Shown here: piece by piece, positions 46,370 to 54,764 of the stretch
Numbering within the stretch: the stretch's first letter is position 1
How the letters are laid out: every line of letters starts with the position of its first letter
From: an uncultured Bacteroidales bacterium
GTDB lineage: Bacteria > Bacteroidota > Bacteroidia > Bacteroidales > Bacteroidaceae
Assembly (NCBI GenBank): GCA_949297215.1
Contig: CASFRV010000001.1
Coordinates: 248,001-312,000, forward strand
Length of the DNA stretch: 64,000 bases
Direction of reading: 5' to 3'
Notes under the pieces: generated by a model
What the model saw: only the letters and a program-made list of their open reading frames with translations
Database searches by the model: none
Told to the model about the DNA's origin: nothing
Translations under genes and position numbers: made by a program

Positions 46370-47631
46370 GGCACGAGGTCTTTTCTTGTTCTGTACCACA
46401 TGAGGGCGAAAACAGCGGCTTCCGTGAGCAGCATGGCGAGGGCGGCGCCGTATTCGCCGGCAAAGGGCGGCAGCAGGCAGACGAGCACGAGGGCCGTGAC
46501 GCCGGCTGCGAAATAGTTGTTGCGGAAGTGGAGGCGCGCCCTGCCGTCGCCCAGCGCTATCAGGCCCATCTGACCGTAAACACCTCCCAGCCCGATAAAA
46601 AAGGCTGCCGGAGCCATGATGCGGAGCAGGCTGTCGAGGCCGGCGTAATCGCTGCCCAGAAGATGGGGCAGGTAGGGGGCGGCCACGAAGAGGCCTGTGG
46701 CAACGAGCAGCATGACGCCGCCGACGAGCAGCTTCACTTGTGCGAAGCTGCGGAAGGCCTCGGGCCGGTCTTTTTTCGACAGGGCGCTGATTTTCGGGAA
46801 GAAAGCCTGGTTGATGGGGACGTAAAGCACGAAGCAGCAGGCACGCATGATGCGCTCGGCCGAGGCATAGCGGCCGATGGCTTCAGCCGAGCAGAAAAAG
46901 CCGAGGATCACGACGAACAGCTGCGTATATACGCTCGTCGAGGCGGTGGAAAGAAAGAGCGGGAAGCTGGCCCGCGTCTCTTCGCCGATGTCGCGCCGCC
47001 GCCAGACGGGACGTCCCACGGCGTGCATCCGCCACAGGACGAAGCAGGAGACGGCCGCCGTCAGGATGAACACCAGCGCCTGAAGAAAAGCTGCCAGCAA
47101 ATAGTCGTCAGGCCGCCGCACAAAGACGAAAACCAGCGGCAGAAGCAACATTTTCGAGCAGGCGTTGATGATAACCATAAGCCTTACTTTTCCTATCCCT
47201 TGGAAAAACCACAGAAACGTAAAGGCCGTGCCCACGACCATGGGAAAGGTGCAGAGGATGGCGGCGCCATAGAGCCGGAAGGTGGGAACGGAAACGATGA
47301 GCAGCCACATGGCGGCAAACGAAACGAGCAGCAGCAGCGTCTTGCTCCACACGACGGCCCAGAAGACGGCTGTCAGCTGCCGGCGGTCGTCCTTGACAAG
47401 GGCTATCTTCTTCGTAGCGCTCAGGTTGAAGCCGAAATCGACGATGATGGTGAAGTAGGAAACGACGGAGAGGGCAAAGCCCACGTATCCGTAGCGTTCT
47501 GCCCCCAGCACAATCATCAGGTAGGGCATGACAAAGAGCGGAAGCAGCTGGTTGATGCCTTGAAGGACAATCAGATAAAGCGCATCTTTCAGTTCGCCCT
47601 TGTTGGCCGTCAGTTTACTCGCCAGCTTCAT
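46363..47631 (-). CDS. wzx: Wzx-like oligosaccharide flippase
   Basis: 422-residue membrane protein of the MOP/MATE-type polysaccharide transporter superfamily, about 12 hydrophobic segments. It opens with the soluble KLASKLTANKGELKDALYLI, then LQGINQLLPLFVMPYLMIVLGAERYGYVGFALSV, a common Wzx signature region split over TM1-TM2. It flips undecaprenyl-linked repeat units to the periplasmic face. It overlaps the Wzz gene by 17 bp at its start. Confidence 0.88.
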   Translation of the reverse strand: MKLASKLTANKGELKDALYLIVLQGINQLLPLFVMPYLMIVLGAERYGYVGFALSVVSYFTIIVDFGFNLSATKKIALVKDDRRQLTAVFWAVVWSKTLLLLVSFAAMWLLIVSVPTFRLYGAAILCTFPMVVGTAFTFLWFFQGIGKVRLMVIINACSKMLLLPLVFVFVRRPDDYLLAAFLQALVFILTAAVSCFVLWRMHAVGRPVWRRRDIGEETRASFPLFLSTASTSVYTQLFVVILGFFCSAEAIGRYASAERIMRACCFVLYVPINQAFFPKISALSKKDRPEAFRSFAQVKLLVGGVMLLVATGLFVAAPYLPHLLGSDYAGLDSLLRIMAPAAFFIGLGGVYGQMGLIALGDGRARLHFRNNYFAAGVTALVLVCLLPPFAGEYGAALAMLLTEAAVFALMWYRTRKDLVPC

Positions 47632-48700
47632 CCGTAGCTCGTAGGTTTTTTCCCTTATATTTCCGGTACGATTGTTTCAGCAGCAGCCAGGTGACGCTCC
47701 CGAAGAAGGAAAGGAAGCACAGCACGGCAACCGTGACCATTCGCTTCGGAGCCGATGGCTTTACGGGGACGACAGCGGGTTCTAGGATGGTAAAGGCGGG
47801 TGTGCTCTCCTGAACTTTTGCCCGCGCCAACTGCATCTGTTGCGCCGACTGGGAATATACGTTGTAGGCCAACTGAACTTCGTTTTCCAACCTCTCTTCT
47901 TCCTGTCGGTAGCTGCTCAGTATGAGGTCGCGGTGCGAGTCGCTAAACTGCGCATAGCGCGCCTGCGCGTTGAGATAATCGTCCTTGGCCTCTTTTGTTA
48001 TCTTCTCCATGTAGGCCAAGTCGTTGCGGGCCTTGTTTGTACGATAGCGGGTGATGTATTTCTGCAAGCGCGTGCGGATGGTGTCGCAGAGTTGTGTGGC
48101 CACCTCGGGGTCCTGCATCGTTACCTCTATTGTAATGGTCACGGTGGTCTTTTCCACTTTGCTGAAGATGGCACCTTTCAGTTCGCGGATGAGGCGTTCC
48201 TGACTTTTGGTCATGCGATAGGGGTCGATGGTGCCGAGCGGTTTCTCTTCGCCCGAGGAGGGAAAGAGGTTTGACCACCACGGCGCCTTCTGTCCCCGGG
48301 TGAGATATTCCAGAAGCGTCACCTTGTCGCGTTTTCCCTGCGGGCGGACCTTTACTTTCAGCAGGTCGGCCAGGAAATTGGGCGTTACGATCACCTTCGG
48401 ATAGTGCTCCATGTTGATGGCGTCGTCGGTGCCGCCGCCCAGCTTGATGCCTGCAAGGGCTGTCAGCGAGCTGAGGTTGCCGCCGAGGCCGCCCGTTTTG
48501 GAGGAGAGCTCGGGCGCCAGGACGACGCGCGACGTGTAGGAGCGGGGCAGGCTGAAAACATAGACGGAACCGATGCCTACGACGATAATGCACGTGACGG
48601 CGATGAAGAGCAGGTGCCTGCGCACGAGCTTCACAAGGTCGACAATGGCCAGCAGTTTGTTGTTTTTTTCCTGTTCCGTGTTGATTTCTTTTTCTTCCAT
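47615..48700 (-). CDS. wzz: Wzz-like polysaccharide chain-length determinant
   Basis: 361-residue inner-membrane protein with a transmembrane helix near each end: about residues 31-52 (LLFIAVTCIIVVGIGSVYVF) and about 325-348 (VTVAVLCFLSFFGSVTWLLL). The periplasmic middle, rich in helical coiled coil (NDLAYMEKITKEAKDDYLNAQ), fits the chain-length regulator family. No C-terminal tyrosine-kinase domain, unlike Wzc. ATG 48700 is chosen for normal length; the frame opens earlier over the hairpin at 48721-48768. The start follows the Wza gene by 75 bp. Confidence 0.88.
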   Translation of the reverse strand: MEEKEINTEQEKNNKLLAIVDLVKLVRRHLLFIAVTCIIVVGIGSVYVFSLPRSYTSRVVLAPELSSKTGGLGGNLSSLTALAGIKLGGGTDDAINMEHYPKVIVTPNFLADLLKVKVRPQGKRDKVTLLEYLTRGQKAPWWSNLFPSSGEEKPLGTIDPYRMTKSQERLIRELKGAIFSKVEKTTVTITIEVTMQDPEVATQLCDTIRTRLQKYITRYRTNKARNDLAYMEKITKEAKDDYLNAQARYAQFSDSHRDLILSSYRQEEERLENEVQLAYNVYSQSAQQMQLARAKVQESTPAFTILEPAVVPVKPSAPKRMVTVAVLCFLSFFGSVTWLLLKQSYRKYKGKNLRATDEAGE

Positions 48701-48720
48701 GCGGATGTGTGTATGTGGGA

Positions 48721-48768
48721 GCTCCCGCGGCGGGTGCTGCATGGCGCTTGCCTTCCTGCCGCGGGAGC
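48721..48768 (-). other. Hairpin between wza-like and wzz-like genes
   Basis: Perfect 11-bp stem (48721-48731 with 48758-48768) and 26-nt loop. On the minus strand no T-run follows, so it does not look like a terminator; it could stabilise or process the mRNA. Confidence 0.5.
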
Positions 48769-48775
48769 GTTTCTT

Positions 48776-51307
48776 TTATCGGTTAAACAGCGTGACGAGC
48801 ACGGTGGCCAGCGTGGCGGTCATGGAGCCGAGCGAGAGAATCTCCGTGAGCGACATGCCTTTTTTGTCTTCTTTTTTCGGTACGACGATTTCGCAGCCCG
48901 GTTGCAGGTCTTTGGCTTTGCGTACGCGCGTAATCGTGCCGTTCATGTTGATGGCATAAACCTTTCTCTTCTTGGCTTTCAGGCTGAAGCCGCCGGCCTG
49001 GTTGATGTAGTAGTCGAGGTTTTCGCCCGGCTTGTAGGCCACGGTGTTGGGATACATCACCTCGCCGTTGATTGTTACCGTGTTGTTGAACTGAGGTATG
49101 ATGAGGCGGTCGCCATCTGTGAGGATAATGTCCCATTGGTTGTCGCCGGGATTTTCCAGTGCCTTGTCGAGGTTGATACCCACGTAGCGCGTGTTGCCCA
49201 GTTCAATTTTGGCAAGGCCCAGCGTGTCGCTTTTTTCGAGCAGGCGGCGTGTGGCTTCGCGTTTGAGCTTTTCCTGCTCGGTGAGTGCGCGTTCGAGGCG
49301 CGCGCCCTGCGGATAGGCGTTGCTGCTGAGGCCGCCGGCCATGTTGACAAGGTCGCTCAGGCGCAGGCCTTTCTCCGTCAGGGCGTAGGTGCCCGAGAAG
49401 GCCACTTCGCCCTCGATGCTCACGTGCTGCTGGGCGACGTATCCCGGGCTTTTCCTGACGAACACCTCGTCGAAGGGTTGAAGGACGAAGTCGGGCTTGC
49501 CCTCGACGACGAAGCCGTCTTTCAGCGAAAATGTGAACGACTGGGCGATGATGTTGCTTGCCTTGGTGGCGCGCTGGTTTTTGATGCGTCGCGAAACGTC
49601 CACCTTGATGAGCGAGGCCGCATCTTTCAGTCCGCCGGCCTGCAATATGAAGTCTTCGAGCGTTGTGTTGTCGGCATAATCGTAAACGCCGGGATAGTTC
49701 ACCTCGCCATAGATGCTGAGCGTGCGTTCTTCGCGTGTGTCTTTCTGGCTCGGGATGAAAAGCACATCTTCGTTCTTCAAAGAGATGTCGGCCACCTTGT
49801 GCTGCATGATGCCCTCGACGTCGATGGGGATGACCTCCAACGTGCGGTCGGGCTTGCGGCGGTGCATGACGGCCCGCACGGTGAAGGCGTCTTCCGTCAC
49901 GCCGCCGGCCCGTTCGAGCAGCTGGCGCACGGTGCTGATGTTGCCGCCCACCTGATACATGCCGGGGCGGAACACGGCGCCGCGCACCTCCACCATGTTG
50001 CGGAAGCGGGTCAGGACAGAGTCGACGCTGAGCGAGTCGCCGTCTTCCAGCTGGAAGGTGCTGCGCTCGAATTCGTCGAGCGTATAGATGGAGTGTTCGC
50101 CGCCTTTCTTGCGGATGAGGCGCACGGAGCCCTCGTAGGCGTCGCCCGTGAAGCCGCCTGCATATTTTATGAGCGTGCCCACGCTTTCGGTGCGCTTCAT
50201 CTCATAGAACATGGGGCGTTTCACCTTGCCGGTGATGTTGACAAGGGCCGAGTAGGGGCCCACCACGATGACGTCGCCCGGAGCCAGGCGGATGTTGCCC
50301 GTGAGCTTTCCGTTTAAGATGTAGTCGTAGATGTCGACGCTGGTCATCAGGCGGTTGTTGCGGTAGACCTTTATGTCGCGGAGCGTGCCGATGTCGTTTA
50401 CGCCGCCGGCCATGTAGAGCGCGTGGAACACGGTGGCAAAAGCCGATACTGTGTACGTTCCGGGCGCGACAACTTCGCCCATCACGTTTACGCTCATCGT
50501 GCGCGTCTGGCCCACGGAGAGCTTAATCTGCGAGCCTCCGTAGCTGCGGCCCAGCGTGGCGCGCAGGCGTGCGTTGGCCTCCTCGACGGTGAGGCCGCCC
50601 AGGTGAATGGGGCCGTAGTCGTCCACGTCCACCTCGCCTTCGGGCGAGATGGTGGCGCTCACGGTTTTCTGCGACGCGCCCCATATGTCGATGAACACCT
50701 CGTCGCCCGGTCCGAGCTGGTAGTCGGCGGGCGTTGCGATGTTCATGTTTGGTTCGAAGGAGAGTTCTTCCTGGTTGAAGATGTCGCGTCCGAACACCTT
50801 TTTCTTGCTCTTGCCCTCGCCGCGCTCTTCTTCGAGCATTCTTTTGTACATGGAGAGCGAGTCGGGCAGGATGAAGTCGAGCTCGTCGGCCAGTGCGTCT
50901 TCGCGGTCGTATTGCAGGCGTCGGCGCTCGTAGTCGCTCAGGGCCGACTCGTCCACATCCCGGCCGAGCCGGCGGCGCCGGCGGTCGTCGTCGTCCTTGC
51001 GGCGGCGTTTGTCGCCGTTGTTTTCGCGCAGGCGGCGCTGCACGTCGCGGGCGCCGCTCAGATCCTTGGCTCCGAGCTGTCCGCCGGCCTGTTCTTTCTC
51101 GTATTTATCGCGTATGCGGCGTATCTGCTCGATGCTGACGCCCCGTTCGATGAGTTGGGTGACGATTTCGTTGCGGTCTGTTCCCTTTTGGTTTTCTTTT
51201 ATGATGAATTCCATCACCTGCTTGTCGCTCATGGCCGACTGGGCCTGTGCGGCGGGAGCGGTGAGGAGCAGGAAAGAGGCGATGAGCAGTAGTTTCTTTA
51301 AGTGCAT
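48776..51307 (-). CDS. wza: Wza-like outer-membrane polysaccharide export protein, multi-SLBB
   Basis: 843 residues, over twice the length of E. coli Wza. A signal peptide (about 1-22, cleaved after AQA) is followed by a helical, highly charged segment (about 75-150, with RRRKDDDDRRRR). A polysaccharide export domain comes next: PADYQLGPGDEVFIDIWGAS. A series of SLBB domains covers the rest, with repeated VTVSGEV-like starts (for example VNVMGEVVAPGTY, LSIYGEVNYPGVY, VTINGEVMYPNT). A final membrane-like segment is near the C-terminus. It should form the export channel across the outer membrane with Wzz below it. Confidence 0.9.
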   Translation of the reverse strand: MHLKKLLLIASFLLLTAPAAQAQSAMSDKQVMEFIIKENQKGTDRNEIVTQLIERGVSIEQIRRIRDKYEKEQAGGQLGAKDLSGARDVQRRLRENNGDKRRRKDDDDRRRRRLGRDVDESALSDYERRRLQYDREDALADELDFILPDSLSMYKRMLEEERGEGKSKKKVFGRDIFNQEELSFEPNMNIATPADYQLGPGDEVFIDIWGASQKTVSATISPEGEVDVDDYGPIHLGGLTVEEANARLRATLGRSYGGSQIKLSVGQTRTMSVNVMGEVVAPGTYTVSAFATVFHALYMAGGVNDIGTLRDIKVYRNNRLMTSVDIYDYILNGKLTGNIRLAPGDVIVVGPYSALVNITGKVKRPMFYEMKRTESVGTLIKYAGGFTGDAYEGSVRLIRKKGGEHSIYTLDEFERSTFQLEDGDSLSVDSVLTRFRNMVEVRGAVFRPGMYQVGGNISTVRQLLERAGGVTEDAFTVRAVMHRRKPDRTLEVIPIDVEGIMQHKVADISLKNEDVLFIPSQKDTREERTLSIYGEVNYPGVYDYADNTTLEDFILQAGGLKDAASLIKVDVSRRIKNQRATKASNIIAQSFTFSLKDGFVVEGKPDFVLQPFDEVFVRKSPGYVAQQHVSIEGEVAFSGTYALTEKGLRLSDLVNMAGGLSSNAYPQGARLERALTEQEKLKREATRRLLEKSDTLGLAKIELGNTRYVGINLDKALENPGDNQWDIILTDGDRLIIPQFNNTVTINGEVMYPNTVAYKPGENLDYYINQAGGFSLKAKKRKVYAINMNGTITRVRKAKDLQPGCEIVVPKKEDKKGMSLTEILSLGSMTATLATVLVTLFNR

Positions 51308-51309
51308 GT

Positions 51310-51951
51310 TTAGAGCGAATTCTTTTTTCCGGTTGCGATAAATAAAAAGGTTTTCAGCATGATGGACAGATCCGTGCCGAGCGTTCCGTTTTCCAGATAG
51401 TTGAGGTCCATGTTCAGGCGCTCCAACATTTTTTCCATCGTGTTGGTATAGCCGTTGTAGAGCGTGGCTTCCGAGGTCACGCCGGGGCGCAGCTTATACA
51501 GGTATTTGTAGCGCGGGTCTACTTCGGATATCTTGTCGATAAAGTATTGGCGCTCGGGGCGCGGGCCCACCATCGACATTTCGCCCACAAGCACGTTCCA
51601 GAGCTGAGGCAGTTCGTCCAGATGGTGCTCGCGCAGGAAGCGGCCCAGCGGTGTGAGCCGGTCGTCGTTCGTGACGGCCAGCTGCGGCCCGTGGCTTTCG
51701 GCGTCGACCCGCATGGTGCGGAATTTGTGGATGCGGAATGGTTTGCCGTTCAGCCCGATGCGTTCCTGCGAGAAGAAGATGGGGCCGTCGCCTTGGCGCT
51801 TCAAGGCCAGGGAGATGACGAGGAAAGCCGGCGAAAAGAGCACCAGGCCCGTCGCGGCACACACGATATCGATGGCGCGTTTGACCTTACGTTGGAAAGA
51901 CGACATGCCTTCAACGATTTCTGCGCACTCATTTCTGCGGTTGATTGCCAT
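51310..51951 (-). CDS. Undecaprenyl-phosphate sugar-1-phosphate transferase (initiating transferase)
   Basis: 213 residues from ATG 51951 (an ATG three codons upstream at 51960 is the alternative). One transmembrane hairpin near the N-terminus (KRAIDIVCAATGLVLFSPAFLVISL) and the catalytic C-terminal domain with KFRTM, GRFLREHHLDELPQLWNVL and GEMSMVGPRPE, the signatures of polyprenyl-phosphate hexose-1-phosphate transferases (WcaJ/PglC class). It loads the first sugar phosphate on undecaprenyl phosphate at the inner face of the membrane. It is the first gene of the eight-gene operon; the wza-like ATG is two bases after its stop. The sugar is not readable. Confidence 0.9.
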   Translation of the reverse strand: MAINRRNECAEIVEGMSSFQRKVKRAIDIVCAATGLVLFSPAFLVISLALKRQGDGPIFFSQERIGLNGKPFRIHKFRTMRVDAESHGPQLAVTNDDRLTPLGRFLREHHLDELPQLWNVLVGEMSMVGPRPERQYFIDKISEVDPRYKYLYKLRPGVTSEATLYNGYTNTMEKMLERLNMDLNYLENGTLGTDLSIMLKTFLFIATGKKNSL

Positions 51952-52036
51952 ATACAACATAGCGTGGATGGTATTTGTGTTTAAGGTAGGCAGGTGACCC
52001 TGCTATTTATTAAACGCAATCTTTCCAATCCTATTG

Positions 52037-52044
52037 CAAAGATA
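52037..52044 (-). promoter_or_regulatory. Promoter -7 element of the polysaccharide operon
   Basis: TATCTTTG on the minus strand, 86 bp before ATG 51951. No TTTG at -33. It is the only candidate upstream of the eight genes. No NusG-like antiterminator gene (UpxY type), common in Bacteroides capsule loci, was seen. Confidence 0.55.
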
Positions 52045-52167
52045 TGAAATTTTTTTAACTCGCCGGCCTGCGCGCACGGAAAGACGGTCCCGAAAGCCAT
52101 ATTAATGACAGGACGGGCGAAATGCCTGTTTCGGGCGGCGGGCGACAGGTGAAACGGCCGCGCGGGC

Positions 52168-52206
52168 AGCTCCTTCGGGCCGTCAGCAGGCTGCCCCGGA
52201 GGAGCT
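52168..52206. other. Imperfect inverted repeat upstream of tmRNA
   Basis: Segments 52168-52180 and 52193-52206 are inverted repeats with a mismatch and one extra base. It lies between the polysaccharide promoter and the tmRNA promoter. The 350-bp gap 51961-52310 otherwise contains only those promoters. Confidence 0.35.
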
Positions 52207-52256
52207 TTCGGCTGAGGAGCCTTTGACATTTTGCCGGCAGGAAAAATGTTGGTTTG

Positions 52257-52288
52257 CTTGTCCGTTTCGCGCGGAAGTCGTATCTTTG
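52257..52288 (+). promoter_or_regulatory. Promoter for tmRNA
   Basis: CTTG (52257-52260) and TATCTTTG (52281-52288), 20-bp spacer; the mature 5' end is 22 bp after the -7 element. Confidence 0.65.
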
Positions 52289-52310
52289 CCGCGGTTGCCT
52301 GCCACCATAC

Positions 52311-52706
52311 GGGGTCGACTGGATTTGACAGCGGACTTTGGAGGTGAGTAAGCATGCAGTGCGCCGGAAGTGGGCACTTTAATCTCGGCTTCCAAAAGAT
52401 TTATCTGGCGAAAACAAGTACGCTCTCGCTGCCTAACTGAAGCATAGTAGGTTGGCTTTATTCCGACACCAGGTGTTGGAACGAGACATCACCCAAGAAC
52501 CGTTGCTCCGAGGCATCTTGACAAGGTGGTGCAGCAAAATCGGGGATAGTTGACGGCAGCCCCGTGCCGTCGATGAAGTTTTAGGGGATAAGGCGTCGGT
52601 TGGTGGCTCCGGTCTTGCCGACGCACGAAAACAGAAGGCGGAGAGAAGCATGTGGAAAGCTTGCTTTCGGTCTGTTTGGACGAGGGTTCGATGCCCTCCG
52701 GCTCCA
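52311..52706 (+). ncRNA. ssrA: tmRNA (ssrA)
   Basis: About 396-nt transfer-messenger RNA that rescues stalled ribosomes. The 5' end GGGGTCG pairs with CGGCTCC near the 3' end (52700-52706 area) to form the tRNA-like acceptor, and the T arm GAGGGTTCGATGCCCTC lies just before. The 3' CCA is not encoded. The tag reading frame is GGC GAA AAC AAG TAC GCT CTC GCT GCC TAA at 52407-52436, giving GENKYALAA. The tag ends in ALAA, the usual ClpXP degron. smpB is not in the window; clpP and clpX are at 34-36 kb. Confidence 0.95.
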
Positions 52707-52745
52707 CGGACAGCGAAACAAAAAAGAACAAAGCGGACAACCGGT

Positions 52746-52785
52746 GCCGCAGCTGACGCAAAACGTCGGCTACGGCTTTTCTTTT
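52746..52785 (+). terminator. tmRNA terminator
   Basis: 13-bp stem with one mismatch and a G-U pair (52746-52758 with 52764-52776), 5-nt loop, followed by TTTTCTTTT. The rest of the gap 52786-52991 shows no gene. Confidence 0.7.
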
Positions 52786-52991
52786 ATCCCTGCCAAGCGG
52801 CTGTGCGGCTTCTGCCGTCGACGAGCCGGCCGGCGACGGGAACCGCAAGCCGTGAGACGGCGCCCGGCTGCCGGCAAACCGACGCCCGCCGCCGGTTGCC
52901 CGACGGGGCGGCGACGGGGCATCTACCGGAGGGCTTCGAAAAAAATGAAGAAAAAAGAGCGGAAAAAGTTTCGCGGACGAAAAATAATCAT

Positions 52992-52999
52992 TACCTTTG
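52992..52999 (+). promoter_or_regulatory. Promoter -7 element for the tRNA-Arg pair
   Basis: TACCTTTG, 18 bp before the first tRNA-Arg. TTTC 19 bp upstream may be the -33 site. Confidence 0.6.
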
Positions 53000-53017
53000 C
53001 ACTCGCAAATCAGAAAA

Positions 53018-53091
53018 GGCACCGTAGCTCAACTGAATAGAGCATCTGACTACGGATCAGAAGGTTTTGGGTTTGAATCCCAACGGTGTCA
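53018..53091 (+). tRNA. tRNA-Arg (anticodon ACG), copy 1
   Basis: 74 nt. Cloverleaf seen: acceptor GGCACCG/CGGTGTC, D stem GCTC/GAGC, anticodon stem TCTGA/TCAGA with loop CTACGGA (anticodon ACG, read as inosine), T stem TTGGG/CCCAA. CCA is not encoded. Reads CGN arginine codons. Confidence 0.95.
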
Positions 53092-53109
53092 CTCCTGAGA
53101 AGCAAAGAG

Positions 53110-53183
53110 GGCACCGTAGCTCAACTGAATAGAGCATCTGACTACGGATCAGAAGGTTTTGGGTTTGAATCCCAACGGTGTCA
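53110..53183 (+). tRNA. tRNA-Arg (anticodon ACG), copy 2
   Basis: Identical to copy 1 over all 74 nt, offset 92 bp, with an unrelated 18-bp spacer between. Probably one transcript, processed to two tRNAs. Confidence 0.95.
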
Positions 53184-53189
53184 CGCAGA

Positions 53190-53237
53190 GAAGCCGGCCG
53201 GTCGTTCCAATGAGGAACTGACCGGCCGGCTTCTTTG
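53190..53237 (+). terminator. Terminator of the tRNA-Arg transcript
   Basis: Long stem GAAGCCGGCCGGTC / GACCGGCCGGCTTC with extra GTTCC/GGAAC pairing and a one-base bulge, followed by TTTG. T-run is short. Confidence 0.65.
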
Positions 53238-53356
53238 TAGGCTTTTCCTGCAGCGTGCCCTGACGGCAAGCCTGCATGCGGCTACGCTACGGGCGCCGAC
53301 AGTTTGAGCGGTGGAGGAAACGGATGCGGAGTGGGGGAGCGACGTGTGCGATACAA

Positions 53357-53392
53357 AGAAAAAGCCGCGAACTTTTGAAGTTCACGGCTTTG
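53357..53392 (-). terminator. Terminator of tRNA-Tyr
   Basis: Stem of about 13 bp with one mismatch (AAGCCGCGAACTT with AAGTTCACGGCTT), followed on the minus strand by TTTTTCTTTG, directly after the tRNA-Tyr 3' end. Confidence 0.75.
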
Positions 53393-53475
53393 TGGGCAAA
53401 GATGGATTCGAACCACCGAAGGCGAACGCCAGCAGATTTACAGTCTGCCCCATTTGGCCACTCTGGAATTTGCCC
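53393..53475 (-). tRNA. tRNA-Tyr (anticodon GTA)
   Basis: 83 nt on the minus strand. Acceptor GGGCAAA/TTTGCCC, anticodon stem GCAGA/TCTGC with loop CTGTAAA (GTA), a long variable arm (class II), T arm GGTTCGAATCC, discriminator A. CCA is not encoded. Confidence 0.94.
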
Positions 53476-53492
53476 TCCCTTGTTTTGCGATG

Positions 53493-53500
53493 CAAAGATA
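53493..53500 (-). promoter_or_regulatory. Promoter -7 element for tRNA-Tyr
   Basis: TATCTTTG on the minus strand, 17 bp before the tRNA; CTTG at 53524-53521 fits -33 with a 20-bp spacer. It lies at the 3' edge of ribH. Confidence 0.65.
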
Positions 53501-53504
53501 CGGT

Positions 53505-53999
53505 TTATTTTTGAAACTGCCAAGCGTAATCCACCATTTTTATTGCGGTGATGGCATATTCGCTGCCTTTGTTGCCCAGGCGGCCGCCGGCACGCTCTTC
53601 GGCCTGCTCTTCGTTGTTGACGGTGAGGAGACCATATACGACGGGGATGCTGCCATGGACGTTCAGCTCGGTGAGTCCCTGCGTTGTGCCCTGACAGATG
53701 TAGTCGAAGTGGGGCGTATCGCCGCGTATGACGCAACCTATGGCGATGATGGCGTCGACAAGGCCGTATTTGGCCAGTTGCGCACAGCCGAACGTGAGCT
53801 CAAAGCAGCCCGGAACGCGCTTGACGGTGATGTTGCTTTCGCGAACGCCGTATTGGCTGAACGTTTCGATGGCTCCTTGCAGAAGCCGGTCGGTTATGTG
53901 GTTGTTCCATTCCGTCACGACGATGCCAAAACGCATGTCGGTGGCATCGGGTACGGGGAACGAGCCGTTACCGTCGAGTGAAAACTGCTGTGACGACAT
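53505..53999 (-). CDS. ribH: 6,7-dimethyl-8-ribityllumazine synthase
   Basis: 164-residue enzyme of riboflavin synthesis, joining dihydroxybutanone phosphate with the pyrimidine intermediate. Seen: [51 protein letters not shown] (with the catalytic His in TPHFDY) and [11 protein letters not shown]. It should assemble as a pentamer or 60-mer. It starts 12 bp after the upstream TPR membrane-protein gene, so the two are probably cotranscribed from 54757-54764. No FMN riboswitch was recognised. Confidence 0.96.
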   Translation of the reverse strand: MSSQQFSLDGNGSFPVPDATDMRFGIVVTEWNNHITDRLLQGAIETFSQYGVRESNITVKRVPGCFELTFGCAQLAKYGLVDAIIAIGCVIRGDTPHFDYICQGTTQGLTELNVHGSIPVVYGLLTVNNEEQAEERAGGRLGNKGSEYAITAIKMVDYAWQFQK

Positions 54000-54011
54000 C
54001 GGTGGCGTGGG

Positions 54012-54722
54012 TTATTTGGATACGCGTTCGATGTATTTGTCGATCTCGGGAGCCACCGTTTCGCCCGTCTGGGGCTGGATGGGGGTGGAGAGATAAGAGG
54101 CAGGATATTCGGCCTTAATGCGCTGGTAGATCTTTAAAGCCTCGTCGTTCTTCTTCTGATGTTCGAGCAGCAGGCCGGCGCTGAGCAGGTAGCCGGGGCT
54201 GAAGCTGATGTTGTCGGCCAAGTCGGCAGCTTTCTGGAAGGTGGCGATGGCTTTGTCCACCTGGTTGTCGGTGGCGTAGCAGTCGGCCAGCGCTCCGAGG
54301 GCGGCCGGCGAGATGGTTTTGTCGTCCTGCACGTCGTAGGCTTCGAGATAGCTGATGGCTTTCTTCACCTGGTTGGTTTTGGCAAAGCAGATGCCGGCGT
54401 AGGCTTTGGCCACGTTGGCCGCGTCGGTCATCGAGTAAGAGTCGGCAATGGCGGCATAGCCGGGGAAGCCTTTCTTGTCGCCCTCGACGGCCGTCTTGAA
54501 GTCGCCCGTCAGGAAGTATTGTTCGCCGGTGGCCAACAGCGTCTGCGCCTGCTCCTCGCGCGGTTCCAGATAAAGGTACTTAAACGCAAAGAAACCGCCG
54601 ATAATGACAATCAGTGCGACGGCAGCGATGGAGAGAGGCATCTTGTGCTTGATAATAAAGGCCTCGGACTGTGCAATCTTGTCGTTAACGTCCAGAGACG
54701 CCTTGCTTTTCTGTTGGCTCAT
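54012..54722 (-). CDS. Membrane-anchored TPR protein
   Basis: 236-residue protein. A short cytoplasmic N-terminus is followed by one transmembrane helix (about 31-49, LSIAAVALIVIIGGFFAF), then a periplasmic domain of TPR-like helical repeats (AKAYAGICFAKTNQVKKAISYL; GALADCYATDNQVDKAIATF). Layout resembles the bacterial YfgM/TPR_21 family, whose E. coli member acts with PpiD at the Sec translocon; relation to that protein here is inference. ATG 54722 is preferred over an ATG 8 codons upstream. ribH is 12 bp downstream. Confidence 0.83.
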   Translation of the reverse strand: MSQQKSKASLDVNDKIAQSEAFIIKHKMPLSIAAVALIVIIGGFFAFKYLYLEPREEQAQTLLATGEQYFLTGDFKTAVEGDKKGFPGYAAIADSYSMTDAANVAKAYAGICFAKTNQVKKAISYLEAYDVQDDKTISPAALGALADCYATDNQVDKAIATFQKAADLADNISFSPGYLLSAGLLLEHQKKNDEALKIYQRIKAEYPASYLSTPIQPQTGETVAPEIDKYIERVSK

Positions 54723-54756
54723 GATATTGTTTTGTTTTCTGTTCAATTTAGCAGCG

Positions 54757-54764
54757 CAAAATTA
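54757..54764 (-). promoter_or_regulatory. Promoter -7 element for TPR-ribH
   Basis: TAATTTTG on the minus strand, 35 bp before ATG 54722. TTTC at 54788-54785 is near the -33 position with a 20-bp spacer. Confidence 0.6.

Noticed and set aside
52489-53022. A minus-strand open frame across the tmRNA and its downstream gap.
   Set aside because: The tmRNA is clear on the plus strand and the frame crosses its terminator.
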